Assembly (NCBI RefSeq): GCF_900177625.1
Contig: NZ_FXAU01000007.1
Coordinates: 240,620 to 304,619, forward strand
Length of the DNA: 64,000 nucleotides
Source: Sphingobacterium psychroaquaticum
GTDB lineage: Bacteria > Bacteroidota > Bacteroidia > Sphingobacteriales > Sphingobacteriaceae
Reading direction: 5' to 3'
Part shown: in pieces, positions 34,811-43,592 of the stretch
Layout of the letters: each line of letters begins with the position of its first letter
Position numbering within the stretch: the first letter of the stretch is position 1
Notes under the pieces: model-generated
Databases searched by the model: none
Told to the model about the DNA's origin: nothing
Seen by the model: the letters and a program-made list of their open reading frames with translations, nothing else
Made by a program: the position numbers and the translations under genes

Positions 34811-35482
34811 ATGTTGATTCGTCAGATACTTTTACTTGTTTTCTTTTTATTGATGTTTAGTGCTCTCTACGGCCAAAGCTTGCAGGGGTGGCTGATTTAT
34901 TTTGGCAACACACAGTTAGGAAGTAGCCGTTTCAGCATTCATCATGAAGTTCAATTGAGAGATTATGAGGTTATAGGCGATCATCAGCAGTCATTGTTTC
35001 GTACGGGACTTCAGTATAAGCTTTCCTCTGCCGCCAATGTAACGATGGGGTATGCCGGTGTATATACAGAATTAGAGGGGGCTCCAAATAAGCCCTATTG
35101 GGAAAACCGTATTTATCAAGAAGCCATAATAAGACAGCATATAGCTAATGTTCGATTAAGACATCGATTTCGTTTTGAAGAACGCTTTGTTCAGGGACAA
35201 GATTTTCGAACCCGGGCTCGCTACTGTCTGTTTTTAGATATACCCATTCATGATAAAACAATGATGAAGGGGGCTTTTTATGGTGCGTTATACGAAGAGA
35301 TTTTCATTCAGCCATTTCACAAAAACCTCTCTACTTTCGATCGTAATAGACTGTATGGTGGTGTCGGGTACAAAGTGAGTGATAATTTGGGCGTACAATT
35401 GGGATATATGATGCAGCATGTGGGAAAAAATAAGGGAACGAATCATGTATTATTATCGTTTCATCATCAACTGCGTTATTAA
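34811..35482 (+). CDS. DUF2490-type outer-membrane beta-barrel protein
   Basis: A 223-residue protein with a signal peptide (MLIRQILLLVFFLLMFSALYGQ). The rest alternates in beta strands: GWLIYFGNTQLGSSRFSIHHEVQLRDYEV at the start, LRHRFRFEERF in the middle, and a C-terminal strand ending HHQLRY with an aromatic residue near the end, as in barrel proteins. It fits the DUF2490 family of small outer-membrane proteins in Bacteroidota, function unknown. It converges with ndk, the two sharing a palindromic terminator. Confidence 0.75.
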   Translation: MLIRQILLLVFFLLMFSALYGQSLQGWLIYFGNTQLGSSRFSIHHEVQLRDYEVIGDHQQSLFRTGLQYKLSSAANVTMGYAGVYTELEGAPNKPYWENRIYQEAIIRQHIANVRLRHRFRFEERFVQGQDFRTRARYCLFLDIPIHDKTMMKGAFYGALYEEIFIQPFHKNLSTFDRNRLYGGVGYKVSDNLGVQLGYMMQHVGKNKGTNHVLLSFHHQLRY

Positions 35483-35486
35483 AAGA

Positions 35487-35514
35487 AAAAGGAGAAATAA
35501 TTATTTCTCCTTTT
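35487..35514. terminator. Bidirectional terminator between DUF2490 gene and ndk
   Basis: A perfect 28-base palindrome with arms AAAAGGAGAAATAA (35487-35500) and TTATTTCTCCTTTT (35501-35514), lying between two convergent genes. Confidence 0.8.
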
Positions 35515-35539
35515 ATCTTATGTATAGTTTGTTTGTTTC

Positions 35540-35959
35540 TTAGAATCTTTCGAATTGCGAGAAGAAAAAGTTTCCTTCGATTGCTGCGTTCTCGTCGGAG
35601 TCTGAACCATGGATCGCGTTTGCATCGATTGATTTAGCGTATTTATTACGGATAGTACCTTCTGCAGCATCAGCTGGGTTAGTTGCACCGATCAAAGTAC
35701 GGAAATCTTCTACTGCGTTATCTTTTTCTAAGATAGCAGCTACGATAGGACCAGAAGTCATGAAAGATACCAACTCTCCGTAAAAAGGACGTTCTTTGTG
35801 TACCGCGTAAAAGTTTCCTGCTGTTTCGTTGCTTAGTTGGATGTATTTCATCGCTACGATTTTAAATCCACCAGCAATAATGTCATTTAAGATTGCTCCG
35901 ATATGGCCGTTCGCTACTGCATCAGGCTTAATCATTGTAAAAGTTCTGTTAGTTGCCAT
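35540..35959 (-). CDS. ndk: Nucleoside diphosphate kinase
   Basis: A 139-residue NDK that exchanges the terminal phosphate among nucleoside di- and triphosphates. It begins MATNRTFTMIKPDAV and has the active-site histidine in NAIHGSDS. An upstream ATG at 35968 in frame would add three residues. A perfect promoter box TACCTTTG (minus strand, 35978-35985) places the transcript start near 35971, which leaves too little leader for that start, so 35959 is preferred. Length and sequence are normal. Confidence 0.95.
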   Translation of the reverse strand: MATNRTFTMIKPDAVANGHIGAILNDIIAGGFKIVAMKYIQLSNETAGNFYAVHKERPFYGELVSFMTSGPIVAAILEKDNAVEDFRTLIGATNPADAAEGTIRNKYAKSIDANAIHGSDSDENAAIEGNFFFSQFERF

Positions 35960-35977
35960 TTTAATCAAATTTTTTGC

Positions 35978-35985
35978 AAAGGTAT
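35978..35985 (-). promoter_or_regulatory. ndk: Promoter box for ndk
   Basis: Minus-strand TACCTTTG matches TAnnTTTG and lies 18 bp upstream of the preferred start codon. Confidence 0.5.
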
Positions 35986-36053
35986 GAAAACTATATAGTA
36001 AAAATGAAACCCTTGATCGTTAATTTACTTTAATACGAGGGGGCACATATCCA

Positions 36054-37325
36054 TTAAACGAGTGGTTTTTCTCCCTTGATCAGTTCGAAAACTGTGATTT
36101 CAGGAAGTATACCAACACGGCCTGGATAGCCTAGAAAACCATAGCCTACGTTGACGTATAAACGTTGGTCCTTTTCTTCGTATAGACCGGCCCACTCTTT
36201 ATATATATATTTAGCCGGGCTCCATTGAAAATGTTCTCCTCGTACACCAAACTGCATGCCGTGTGTATGGCCTGCAAACATCACATCGACATCTGTGTCT
36301 AGCACCTGTGCTCGCCAATGTGAGGGATCGTGTGATAACAATAATTTTACGGCTGATTCGTCTGTTCCGTTCAGGGCTTTATTCAAATCTCCTTTTTTAG
36401 GGAAGCGCCCTGTTCCCCAGTTTTGCACGCCAACGATAGATATCTCTTCATTGTTAAGCTTCAAAGATCTATTCTCATCCATCAATAAATCCCATCCCAT
36501 TACTTTGTGGGTTTGGATTACATCTTGTAGGTTCTTGCGTTTCTGTGCTGAATCTTCTTGTCCAAAGTAATAGTCCCCATAATCGTGGTTTCCTAAAACA
36601 GAGTAAACTCCTAAATCTGATTTTACTTTAGTAAAGATATCTTGATAGTCACGCATTTCGGAGGCAACATTATTAACAAGGTCTCCTGTAAAGAAGGTGA
36701 CATCTGGTTTTTCATTCAGAAGCATTTCTACACCACCTAGAACAGCTTTCTTATTGTAGAAAGAACCAGAGTGTACATCCGATATTTGTGCTATGCGCAT
36801 GCCGTGAAAAGAAGCTGGAAGGTTTGGAAGGTAGAGCTTCTGCCGTCTGATTTGATAATCATAACCACCTGAAATAACACCCCAGGCCAAAGGAAAAACG
36901 GGCAGGGAGGCGACCAAGATACCTGATTTGGTTAGGAACTCAGAACGCGTAATACCGTGTGTTGGTTTTTCAGGTAAGGGTTCCGATAGATCCTCAATAC
37001 GATCCGCTAAATTTTCACTTTTACGTGGTGAAAAAAGACGTGATATCCAGACTCCTCCGCGACGGATATCGTCCGCCAAAAGGATAAGGATAAAAATAAA
37101 TTTGCTTGTCGCAGTCATAAAAAATGCGACAAGAATCACGGAACGGTACATTAATGGGATATTTAGCTTTGCGGCAATCAGTAATCCAATTAATAAGCCG
37201 ATAGAATATCCCCACCAAAGTATAGTGAACCACTTTTTCTTGACTACTTTTATTTTCGTTGCACGAAGAGCAAAAAAGATGTAGAAATCAAAAACAAGCA
37301 GTAAAAATGCGTTAATTAGTAACAT
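36054..37325 (-). CDS. Membrane-bound metallophosphoesterase
   Basis: A 423-residue protein. Three to four hydrophobic helices fill the first 85 residues, with another hydrophobic stretch at about 130-150. The calcineurin-like catalytic domain follows with its five motifs: QISDVHSGSF, FFTGDLVNN, VLGNHDYGDYYF, LLLSHDPSHW and AGHTHGMQFG. The layout matches YkuE/YaeI-type enzymes that hydrolyse phosphoesters, in some relatives UDP-diacylglucosamine-like lipids; the substrate here is unknown. It is 79 bp downstream of hemH on the same strand. Confidence 0.88.
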   Translation of the reverse strand: MLLINAFLLLVFDFYIFFALRATKIKVVKKKWFTILWWGYSIGLLIGLLIAAKLNIPLMYRSVILVAFFMTATSKFIFILILLADDIRRGGVWISRLFSPRKSENLADRIEDLSEPLPEKPTHGITRSEFLTKSGILVASLPVFPLAWGVISGGYDYQIRRQKLYLPNLPASFHGMRIAQISDVHSGSFYNKKAVLGGVEMLLNEKPDVTFFTGDLVNNVASEMRDYQDIFTKVKSDLGVYSVLGNHDYGDYYFGQEDSAQKRKNLQDVIQTHKVMGWDLLMDENRSLKLNNEEISIVGVQNWGTGRFPKKGDLNKALNGTDESAVKLLLSHDPSHWRAQVLDTDVDVMFAGHTHGMQFGVRGEHFQWSPAKYIYKEWAGLYEEKDQRLYVNVGYGFLGYPGRVGILPEITVFELIKGEKPLV

Positions 37326-37404
37326 GTCATTTTATTTTTATTGTTGAGAAGTGCTTTCATAGACTTCATCAAAATCAAGTTTTATGTCACAACGGGCTTC
37401 CTCA

Positions 37405-38436
37405 TTAGTTTGTTCCTGTTGCGAGTCTTTTTAATACATTTATCCATTGTGGGTCGTCGTTTAAACTTTCCACCATGGCAACCTCTTCTCCTCCTAGCTC
37501 TTTGAATTCATTTGCATATTCGACTTGAATTTCATCGATTGTCTCAATACAGTCGGCGACAAAAGCGGGACTGAATACGAGTATTTTCTTTACCCCTTTT
37601 TCTGCGAGATGGTGCAATGCATCGGAGGTATAGGGTTGGATCCAAGGGGTTTTCCCAAGGCGTGATTGGAAACAAACACTATATTTTTCGTTGGGGATGT
37701 TGAGCTTGCTGACAATCGCGCGCGTTGTTGCATAACATTGTGATAGGTAGCAGTGTGATTTTTTTTCACTCTTGCAGGAATCACATCCCGATTCCGGACA
37801 ACTTAGCTTTCCCGAGGGGTCAACTTTACCTAGCTGACGTACGGGTAAACCATGATAACTGAATAATACATGATCAAATTGTGCGATGTCATATTTTTGA
37901 CTATGATTCGCAAATACGGTCGCCATCTCTTCGTCGTCACAGTAGTTGCTAACGAAACTTACGCTTGGAAGATATTGCCATGAACGCATGAGTTCCATAA
38001 CGCGATCAATAACGGATCCTGTTGTTGCAGAGGCATACTGCGGGAATAGGGGAATCACACGGATAGAATCTAATAACATACCCTCCATTTTTTGGAGAGC
38101 TTGTTCCAAGGAGGGGTTCTGATATCGCATTGCCAGTTCGACATGATAATCATCACCAAGCTCTGCTTGCAACAAATCGCGTTGAAGCTGGCTGTAATAC
38201 ATTAACGGTGAACCTGTCTGCGGGTCCCAGATTGTACTGTATGTAGCTGCCGATTGAGCGGCGCGTTTAGGAACTATCGCACCCTTTACCAATAAGGTGC
38301 GTCCCAGGTAAGGGATGTCTAGTACACGAGGGTCCATTAAAAATTCTGTTAAATATTTATGGACGTCACTTGTTTTTGGCGAATCAGGTGTACCCAATTG
38401 AACCAATAACACTCCCTTGGTTGCTCTATTACTCAT
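37405..38436 (-). CDS. hemH: Ferrochelatase
   Basis: A 343-residue ferrochelatase, the enzyme that inserts Fe(II) into protoporphyrin IX (or coproporphyrin III). Seen are KGVLLVQLGTPDSPKT at the N terminus, the LFSYHGLPVRQ segment with the conserved histidine, CYATTRAI, SRLGKTPWIQPYT and FSPAFVADCIETIDEIQVE, which holds the conserved glutamate. HemD (42798) and hemW (49546) are in the same 13-kb stretch. A near-consensus box TATTTTTG (minus strand, 38445-38452) is 8 bp upstream of the ATG. Confidence 0.95.
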   Translation of the reverse strand: MSNRATKGVLLVQLGTPDSPKTSDVHKYLTEFLMDPRVLDIPYLGRTLLVKGAIVPKRAAQSAATYSTIWDPQTGSPLMYYSQLQRDLLQAELGDDYHVELAMRYQNPSLEQALQKMEGMLLDSIRVIPLFPQYASATTGSVIDRVMELMRSWQYLPSVSFVSNYCDDEEMATVFANHSQKYDIAQFDHVLFSYHGLPVRQLGKVDPSGKLSCPESGCDSCKSEKKSHCYLSQCYATTRAIVSKLNIPNEKYSVCFQSRLGKTPWIQPYTSDALHHLAEKGVKKILVFSPAFVADCIETIDEIQVEYANEFKELGGEEVAMVESLNDDPQWINVLKRLATGTN

Positions 38437-38506
38437 TAACGCAAAAATAATTAAAATTTATAGGAAGATCCTTTATGTGATAGAAAATGAAAATAACATG
38501 ACCGGA

Positions 38507-39355
38507 TTAGAGCTTTTCAAGCGCTTCTTTTACATCTTTCATTAACCACATAGGAGTGGATGTTGCGCCGCATATTCCTACGGTGTTATCTTGTTGAAAG
38601 TTTGCTGCTTGGAGCTCTGCTGGATCAGAAACAAAATAACTGTTCGGGTTGGCGTCTTTACATACATCGTATAGGACCTTTCCATTGGATGATTTTTTGC
38701 CGGATACGAAGACAATTTTGTCATATTGACGGGCGAATTCACCCAGATCTTCGTAACGGTTGGAAACTTGACGACAGATGGTGTCGTTGGCCTTTACATC
38801 GTATCCCCGTTTTAAAAGTTCGGCTTTTATGGCGTAGAATTTATCAACGCTTTTCGTGGTTTGACTGTATAAAGTGAACGATGAAGGCAGCACTACATTG
38901 TTTAGCTCGTCAATATCTTGAAAGACAAGCGCTTCATTGTTTGTTTGACCTTGCAAACCAATTACCTCGGCATGTCCGTGTTTACCGAAAATCAAAATTT
39001 TCTCCTCATTGTCGTGTGAAGTTTTTATTCGGTTTTGGAGTTTTAACACAACAGGACAAGAGGCATCAATCAACGTAATGTTATTTTCAAGCGCTGTGCG
39101 GTACGTCTGTGGCGCTTCTCCATGCGCACGAATCAGTACTTTTTCATTACTTAGGTGTGCTAAATCGTCATGCCCTATTATACGCAAGCCCTTGGCTTTT
39201 AGGCGGGCAACTTCTTCGTCATTATGTACAATATCGCCTAAGCAATAGAGATAACCTTCTTCTTCAAGAATCTCTTCTGCCATATCAATAGCATATACAA
39301 CGCCAAAACAAAAGCCTGAATCTTTGTCGATTGTTACTTGCAGATTTTTACCCAT
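38507..39355 (-). CDS. ispH: 4-hydroxy-3-methylbut-2-enyl diphosphate reductase
   Basis: A 282-residue IspH (LytB), the last step of the MEP isoprenoid pathway, with an iron-sulfur centre. The ligating cysteines are seen in SGFCFGVVYA (Cys16), IDASCPVV and TICRQVSNR. The family segments FGKHGHAEVIGLQGQ, VSGKKSSNGKVLYDVC and GICGATSTPMW are present. A perfect promoter box TAACTTTG (minus strand, 39360-39367) ends 5 bp from the ATG, which suggests a leaderless mRNA. Confidence 0.95.
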   Translation of the reverse strand: MGKNLQVTIDKDSGFCFGVVYAIDMAEEILEEEGYLYCLGDIVHNDEEVARLKAKGLRIIGHDDLAHLSNEKVLIRAHGEAPQTYRTALENNITLIDASCPVVLKLQNRIKTSHDNEEKILIFGKHGHAEVIGLQGQTNNEALVFQDIDELNNVVLPSSFTLYSQTTKSVDKFYAIKAELLKRGYDVKANDTICRQVSNRYEDLGEFARQYDKIVFVSGKKSSNGKVLYDVCKDANPNSYFVSDPAELQAANFQQDNTVGICGATSTPMWLMKDVKEALEKL

Positions 39356-39359
39356 ACAA

Positions 39360-39367
39360 CAAAGTTA
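39360..39367 (-). promoter_or_regulatory. ispH: Promoter box abutting the ispH start codon
   Basis: Minus-strand TAACTTTG matches TAnnTTTG, 4 bp upstream of ATG 39355. Transcription should start within one or two bases of the start codon. Confidence 0.5.
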
Positions 39368-39427
39368 CTAAAATCCATTGGTATACAATCTACCTGTAGG
39401 GGGATTGAAATATAGGCATAAAAATGA

Positions 39428-39463
39428 GCCTTCTAAAAGAAGGCCCTTTTGCCTGTAACAGGC
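39428..39463 (-). terminator. Terminator of the GAPDH gene, two hairpins in tandem
   Basis: GCCTTCT/AGAAGGC (39428-39434 with 39438-39444) and GCCTG/CAGGC (39451-39463). On the minus strand the second hairpin reached is followed by TCATTTTTA. Lies 28 bp after the stop codon. Confidence 0.6.
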
Positions 39464-39490
39464 TATTTTATTAATGAAAATTGGACAAGA

Positions 39491-40939
39491 TTAATAATAT
39501 GTGTAACGTCTTACACCTGCAATATGACGTGCTAGACGCATAACTTGATGGGTATATCCATATTCGTTATCATACCAGATGTACAAAATAGCATGAGAAC
39601 CATCCGTTGATACAATTGTTGCCGGAGCGTCCACCACCGAAGCTGCGGTTGTGCCAATGATATCGGAAGATACCAGTTCGCCATTGCTCGAGTAGGCAAT
39701 CTGTTCAACCAGCTTCCCATGTAGGGCTGCTTCGCGTAATAAACCGTTGATTGCTTCAGTTGTTGTATTCGATTTTAATTCCAGGCTCAGGATTGCCAGT
39801 GAACCGTTAGGTACGGGGACACGGATTGCATTCGAGGTGAGTATTCCTGCCAGTGGAGGTAATACTTTCGCTACAGCCGAGCCGGCACCTGTTTCCGTAA
39901 TGACCATATTTAAAGCCGCCGCACGTCCTCGGCGGGATTTGTTGTGCATGTTATCCACCAAGTTTTGGTCGTTGGTGTAAGAGTGTATCGTCTCAATATG
40001 TCCGCGTGTAATACCTATTTTTTCTTCGATAACGGCTAATATCGGGGATATCGCATTTGTCGTACAGGATGCTGCAGAAAAAATGGAGGCTTCTTTGGTG
40101 TTGATAACGTGCTCATTGACACCATAAACAATGTTGGGAACACCTTTCCCGGGAGCTGTTAATAAAACTTGAGCGGCTCCTTTAGATTGTAGGTGTCTAG
40201 CGAGCTCTTTGTCATCCCGGAACGCCCCTGTGTTGTCAATGACAAGCGCATCTCGGATGCCATATTTTGTATAGTCTATTTCCTCTGGATTCTTAGCCGA
40301 AATGATATGCACGGTCGATCCGTTTATAATCAATGCGCCCTGTGTTGTATCGATTTCAATATTAGCTTCAAAATCACCGTGAATAGAGTCGTGTCGAAGT
40401 AGATTAGCTCTCTTCTCTAATGTTTTAGCATCGATGCTGTCGCGTGTTACAATGGCGCGCAAGCGGAGTTGTTTGCCACCACCTACTTTACTAATTAACT
40501 CTCGTGCTAAAAGACGTCCAATACGACCGAATCCGTACAAAACGATATCGCGAGGCTGGAAGGGCACTTGTTCATTGGCTTCCTTCATCTTTTTGTCGAG
40601 AAAAGATAAGATTTCTTCATCATGGAGCTGTAAATCGCGAACTTCTAAGGCTAGTGTTCCAATATCAATGCGGGACGGTGCGATTTCCAGCTGTTGGATT
40701 GCCTGTGCAATTTTGAGGGTTTCCTCAATATGGAGTTCAGGATTTGAAAGATGGCTTGTTTTTTTATGTAAATTCAGAATAAGGCTCACACGACGATCCA
40801 CCAACTGGTTACGAAATAAAACAAGTTCGATAGAGTCATTAAACCATAGGTTGCTGACAATTTCTATCAGCTTCACACAAGCGTTTTGTTTGTTTTTGTA
40901 GCTTTTGATTTCTTCCTCAAAAGAAGACGGCTGTACCAT
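39491..40939 (-). CDS. gap: Glyceraldehyde-3-phosphate dehydrogenase, long form with N-terminal extension
   Basis: A 482-residue GAPDH. The usual enzyme (about 335 aa) corresponds to residues 130-482: DIVLYGFGRIGRLLAREL is the NAD-binding start, SAASCTTNAISP holds the catalytic cysteine at about residue 290, and WYDNEYGYTHQVMRLARHI is the typical end. The first 130 residues are an added, mostly helical domain without a recognised motif. Similar long GAPDHs occur in other Bacteroidota. Whether it favours NAD or NADP and glycolysis or gluconeogenesis is unclear. A perfect box TAAGTTTG (minus strand, 40966-40973) lies 27 bp upstream. Confidence 0.88.
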   Translation of the reverse strand: MVQPSSFEEEIKSYKNKQNACVKLIEIVSNLWFNDSIELVLFRNQLVDRRVSLILNLHKKTSHLSNPELHIEETLKIAQAIQQLEIAPSRIDIGTLALEVRDLQLHDEEILSFLDKKMKEANEQVPFQPRDIVLYGFGRIGRLLARELISKVGGGKQLRLRAIVTRDSIDAKTLEKRANLLRHDSIHGDFEANIEIDTTQGALIINGSTVHIISAKNPEEIDYTKYGIRDALVIDNTGAFRDDKELARHLQSKGAAQVLLTAPGKGVPNIVYGVNEHVINTKEASIFSAASCTTNAISPILAVIEEKIGITRGHIETIHSYTNDQNLVDNMHNKSRRGRAAALNMVITETGAGSAVAKVLPPLAGILTSNAIRVPVPNGSLAILSLELKSNTTTEAINGLLREAALHGKLVEQIAYSSNGELVSSDIIGTTAASVVDAPATIVSTDGSHAILYIWYDNEYGYTHQVMRLARHIAGVRRYTYY

Positions 40940-40965
40940 AACGTTATTATAAGAGATTATGGCAC

Positions 40966-40973
40966 AAACTTAT
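40966..40973 (-). promoter_or_regulatory. gap: Promoter box for the GAPDH gene
   Basis: Minus-strand TAAGTTTG, perfect TAnnTTTG match, about 26 bp upstream of the start codon. Confidence 0.5.
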
Positions 40974-41123
40974 AAATTAATACATCGACTTCTCTTAATT
41001 TTTGTGAGATTTACAAATATGAGTTGGTAAATCGGTTTGCTATTGATGATATGTTAAAATTGCTAATCTTATTTTGCGTTTTTATTAATATGCTTACTTG
41101 TACGAAACTCCTCTAGACATTTA

Positions 41124-41690
41124 TTATTTGAAAGAGCAGCTATCCAGGTGGTCATTTACCATGCCAACAGCCTGCATATAAGCATAGCAAATAGTCGTTC
41201 CGAAAAATTTAACCCCTCTTTTTTTTAGATCTTTGGCAATGGCGTCTGATTCTGGGGGGTGGGTTGGAGCCAATGCTAAATCAACGATACTGTTTACCAT
41301 CGGTTTTTGATTGGGCATAAAACTATACAGGTAGTTGTAAAAGCTTCCAAATTCTGCTTGGATTTTCATGAATATCTGTGCATTTCCTACGGTAGCTTGG
41401 ATTTTTCCGCGATGACGAATGATACTTTCGTCTATAACAAGCTTTTCAATAGCTTGAGGGGTGAATTCAGCAACCTTTCGGTAGTCAAAATTTGCGAATG
41501 CTTTTCGATATCCTTCGCGTCGTTTGAGGATGGTTATCCAACTTAATCCTGCTTGCGCTGATTCCAGAACCAAGAACTCGAAGAGCGTTTGTTCATCCGT
41601 CACGACCTTGCCCCATTCCTCATCGTGATATCGTACATACAACTCGTCGGTTCCGCACCACGAGCATCGGGTTAAATTGGATTCTGCCAT
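41124..41690 (-). CDS. tag: DNA-3-methyladenine glycosylase I
   Basis: A 188-residue Tag that removes 3-methyladenine from alkylated DNA. Seen are CSWCGTDELYVRYHDEEWG near the N terminus, holding cysteines of the zinc site, LESAQAGLSWITILKRREGYRKAF, and FGTTICYAYMQAVGMVNDH near the end, which supplies the other zinc ligands. Length is normal. It is divergent from the DUF4271 gene. A split inverted repeat with a TTAATTA centre lies near 41727-41747 in the shared upstream region. Confidence 0.93.
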   Translation of the reverse strand: MAESNLTRCSWCGTDELYVRYHDEEWGKVVTDEQTLFEFLVLESAQAGLSWITILKRREGYRKAFANFDYRKVAEFTPQAIEKLVIDESIIRHRGKIQATVGNAQIFMKIQAEFGSFYNYLYSFMPNQKPMVNSIVDLALAPTHPPESDAIAKDLKKRGVKFFGTTICYAYMQAVGMVNDHLDSCSFK

Positions 41691-41848
41691 GTTTTTATGT
41701 GTTAAAACTAGATTTTTTACTTCTTACTATCTTAATTAATAGTAGCCAGCAGTTGGCGATAAATCGCTGTCTTGGACGTCTAAATTTAATATTGCACAAG
41801 AGAGCAATTTTATCTAAGTTTACGGCAAAGTAAGGATTTTTTGGCTTA

Positions 41849-42787
41849 ATGTATTGGTTTCGATATTTTCTTTTAACACTTTTTTTTAGTGCATTAGCGC
41901 TGTGCTCTATAGCTCAACAGGATACGCTTGTGCGGGATTCTGTTAGCCCTCAAGAGGTACCCATAGATACCGTATCGGTTGCTCAAATAGATACATTTAA
42001 TTATGTTTTTCCTCCAAAAGATAGACCTAATCAATTGTTGGAAATGTTTCTTGACGATATTAAAACCAATAGCTTATCGTTGGAAAAGACGCTGACCCGT
42101 ATGGGAGAGGTAAAACCACGTGAAGTGTTGGCGCAGGGTATTCTAAAGAATTATCGCCCTACTTGGATACTGGTAACGGCATTTTTGCTTTTTTTAGCTA
42201 TCGGCATTGTGCGATTGGTTTTTATGACCGATTTTATGCTTATTGTGGATGCCTATTACAATGAACGGGTGCTGCAGCAAATGAGTAAAGAAGATAATGT
42301 GTTGACATCTTGGCCATACATTTTTTTATATCTCATTTTTAGTTTAGCGCTTGGTTTGTTCATTCTGCTCCTTGAGTCTACTTTTACCAATACGGGGATA
42401 CTTAATTTTGAAAACTATTTGCGTGTCTCTTTGGTCGTGGGGGTGCTTTTTGTGGTAAAAATCTTGTTGGTAAGATTTGTTTCTCTTGTTTTTGAGGTGG
42501 ATAAATTGGCCCGTGAATATGTTACAGTTTTATATCTAGTATACTTTAATAGTATGCTTTTTCTGATGCCGTTTTTGTTGGTGCTGGTCTTTGTGCCGGT
42601 CGCCTATTTTAAGATTGCGTTAATTTTATTTGCGGTCATAGCTTCTATTCTATTCGTTTATAGGTTTTTAAGGACTTTTTTCAGACTCTTTGGTAATCTT
42701 AGGTTTTCAGTTTTTTATTTAATTCTTTATCTTTGTGCACTCGAAGTGGCGCCGATTCTAATATTGGTGAAGTTATTGAGCAGATAA
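41849..42787 (+). CDS. DUF4271 membrane protein
   Basis: A 312-residue protein: signal peptide (MYWFRYFLLTLFFSALALCSIAQ), a short periplasmic stretch of about 75 residues, then seven to eight predicted membrane helices from about residue 107 to the C terminus. The fold and context, directly upstream of hemD, fit the DUF4271 family, which I recall as adjacent to hemD in many Bacteroidota. Function is unknown. It ends about 10 bp before hemD and is certainly co-transcribed with it. Confidence 0.75.
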   Translation: MYWFRYFLLTLFFSALALCSIAQQDTLVRDSVSPQEVPIDTVSVAQIDTFNYVFPPKDRPNQLLEMFLDDIKTNSLSLEKTLTRMGEVKPREVLAQGILKNYRPTWILVTAFLLFLAIGIVRLVFMTDFMLIVDAYYNERVLQQMSKEDNVLTSWPYIFLYLIFSLALGLFILLLESTFTNTGILNFENYLRVSLVVGVLFVVKILLVRFVSLVFEVDKLAREYVTVLYLVYFNSMLFLMPFLLVLVFVPVAYFKIALILFAVIASILFVYRFLRTFFRLFGNLRFSVFYLILYLCALEVAPILILVKLLSR

Positions 42788-42797
42788 AAAGTTGAAT

Positions 42798-43565
42798 ATG
42801 CAAGTAGATGTAGCAAGAGCCAATAAGGTAAAAAGTATTTTAGTTACCTTGCCAAAACCTGAAAATGATAAGTCTCCATATTTCGCCTTGGCAGAAAAGT
42901 ACAACCTCAAGTTAGACTTTAGGGGGTTTATTCATGTTGAAGGTGTATCTGCAAAAGATGTGCGCAAAGAAAAAATTAATTTCGCAGATTATTCGGCAGT
43001 AATTTTTACGAGCAAAAATGCAGTAGATCATTTCTTTCGCGTATGCGAAGAGATGCGTTACGAAGTTTCTTCTGAAATGAAGTACTTCTGTATTTCGGAA
43101 ACTATCGCCCTTTATCTTCAAAAATATATTCAGTACCGTAAACGTAAGATTTTCTTCGGGAAACAAACGGCTAAGGATTTGGAAGAGGTGCTGAAAAAAC
43201 ACAGCAAAGAGAAGTTTCTTTTCCCATGTTCGGATGTTGCAAATGAGGAAACACAAAAGTGGCTGCAAGATAATGGTTATAATTTTACGCCAGCAGTACT
43301 GTTCCGTACAGTAATTAGTGATATAAAAGATCTGGAAAAGGTGTTCTATGACGTTATCGTATTTTTTAGTCCGTCTAGTGTACAATCTTTGTATGAAAAC
43401 TTTCCTGATTTTAAACAAAATAACACACGGGTGGCTGCTTTTGGCGCAAGTACGCAACAAGAGTTGTTAAAGCATGACCTCATTTTAGATATTCCTGCGC
43501 CAACGCCGGAGGCCCCAAGTATGACGATGGCTGTTGAACAATACATTAAACAGGTCAATAAATAA
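42798..43565 (+). CDS. hemD: Uroporphyrinogen-III synthase
   Basis: A 255-residue HemD that cyclises hydroxymethylbilane to uroporphyrinogen III. The family is poorly conserved; the visible cues are ILVTLPKPENDKSPYFALAEK at the start, VIFTSKNAVDHFF, and FFSPSSVQSLYENFP followed by AAFGASTQQELLKHDL. I choose ATG 42798 over the TTG at 42792. A strong terminator follows. Confidence 0.85.
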   Translation: MQVDVARANKVKSILVTLPKPENDKSPYFALAEKYNLKLDFRGFIHVEGVSAKDVRKEKINFADYSAVIFTSKNAVDHFFRVCEEMRYEVSSEMKYFCISETIALYLQKYIQYRKRKIFFGKQTAKDLEEVLKKHSKEKFLFPCSDVANEETQKWLQDNGYNFTPAVLFRTVISDIKDLEKVFYDVIVFFSPSSVQSLYENFPDFKQNNTRVAAFGASTQQELLKHDLILDIPAPTPEAPSMTMAVEQYIKQVNK

Positions 43566-43571
43566 AAATAT

Positions 43572-43592
43572 AAAGCAGCGTTTCGCTGCTTT
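43572..43592 (+). terminator. Rho-independent terminator of hemD
   Basis: Arms AAAGCAGCG (43572-43580) and CGCTGCTTT (43584-43592) with a TTT loop, followed by further T. Confidence 0.88.
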
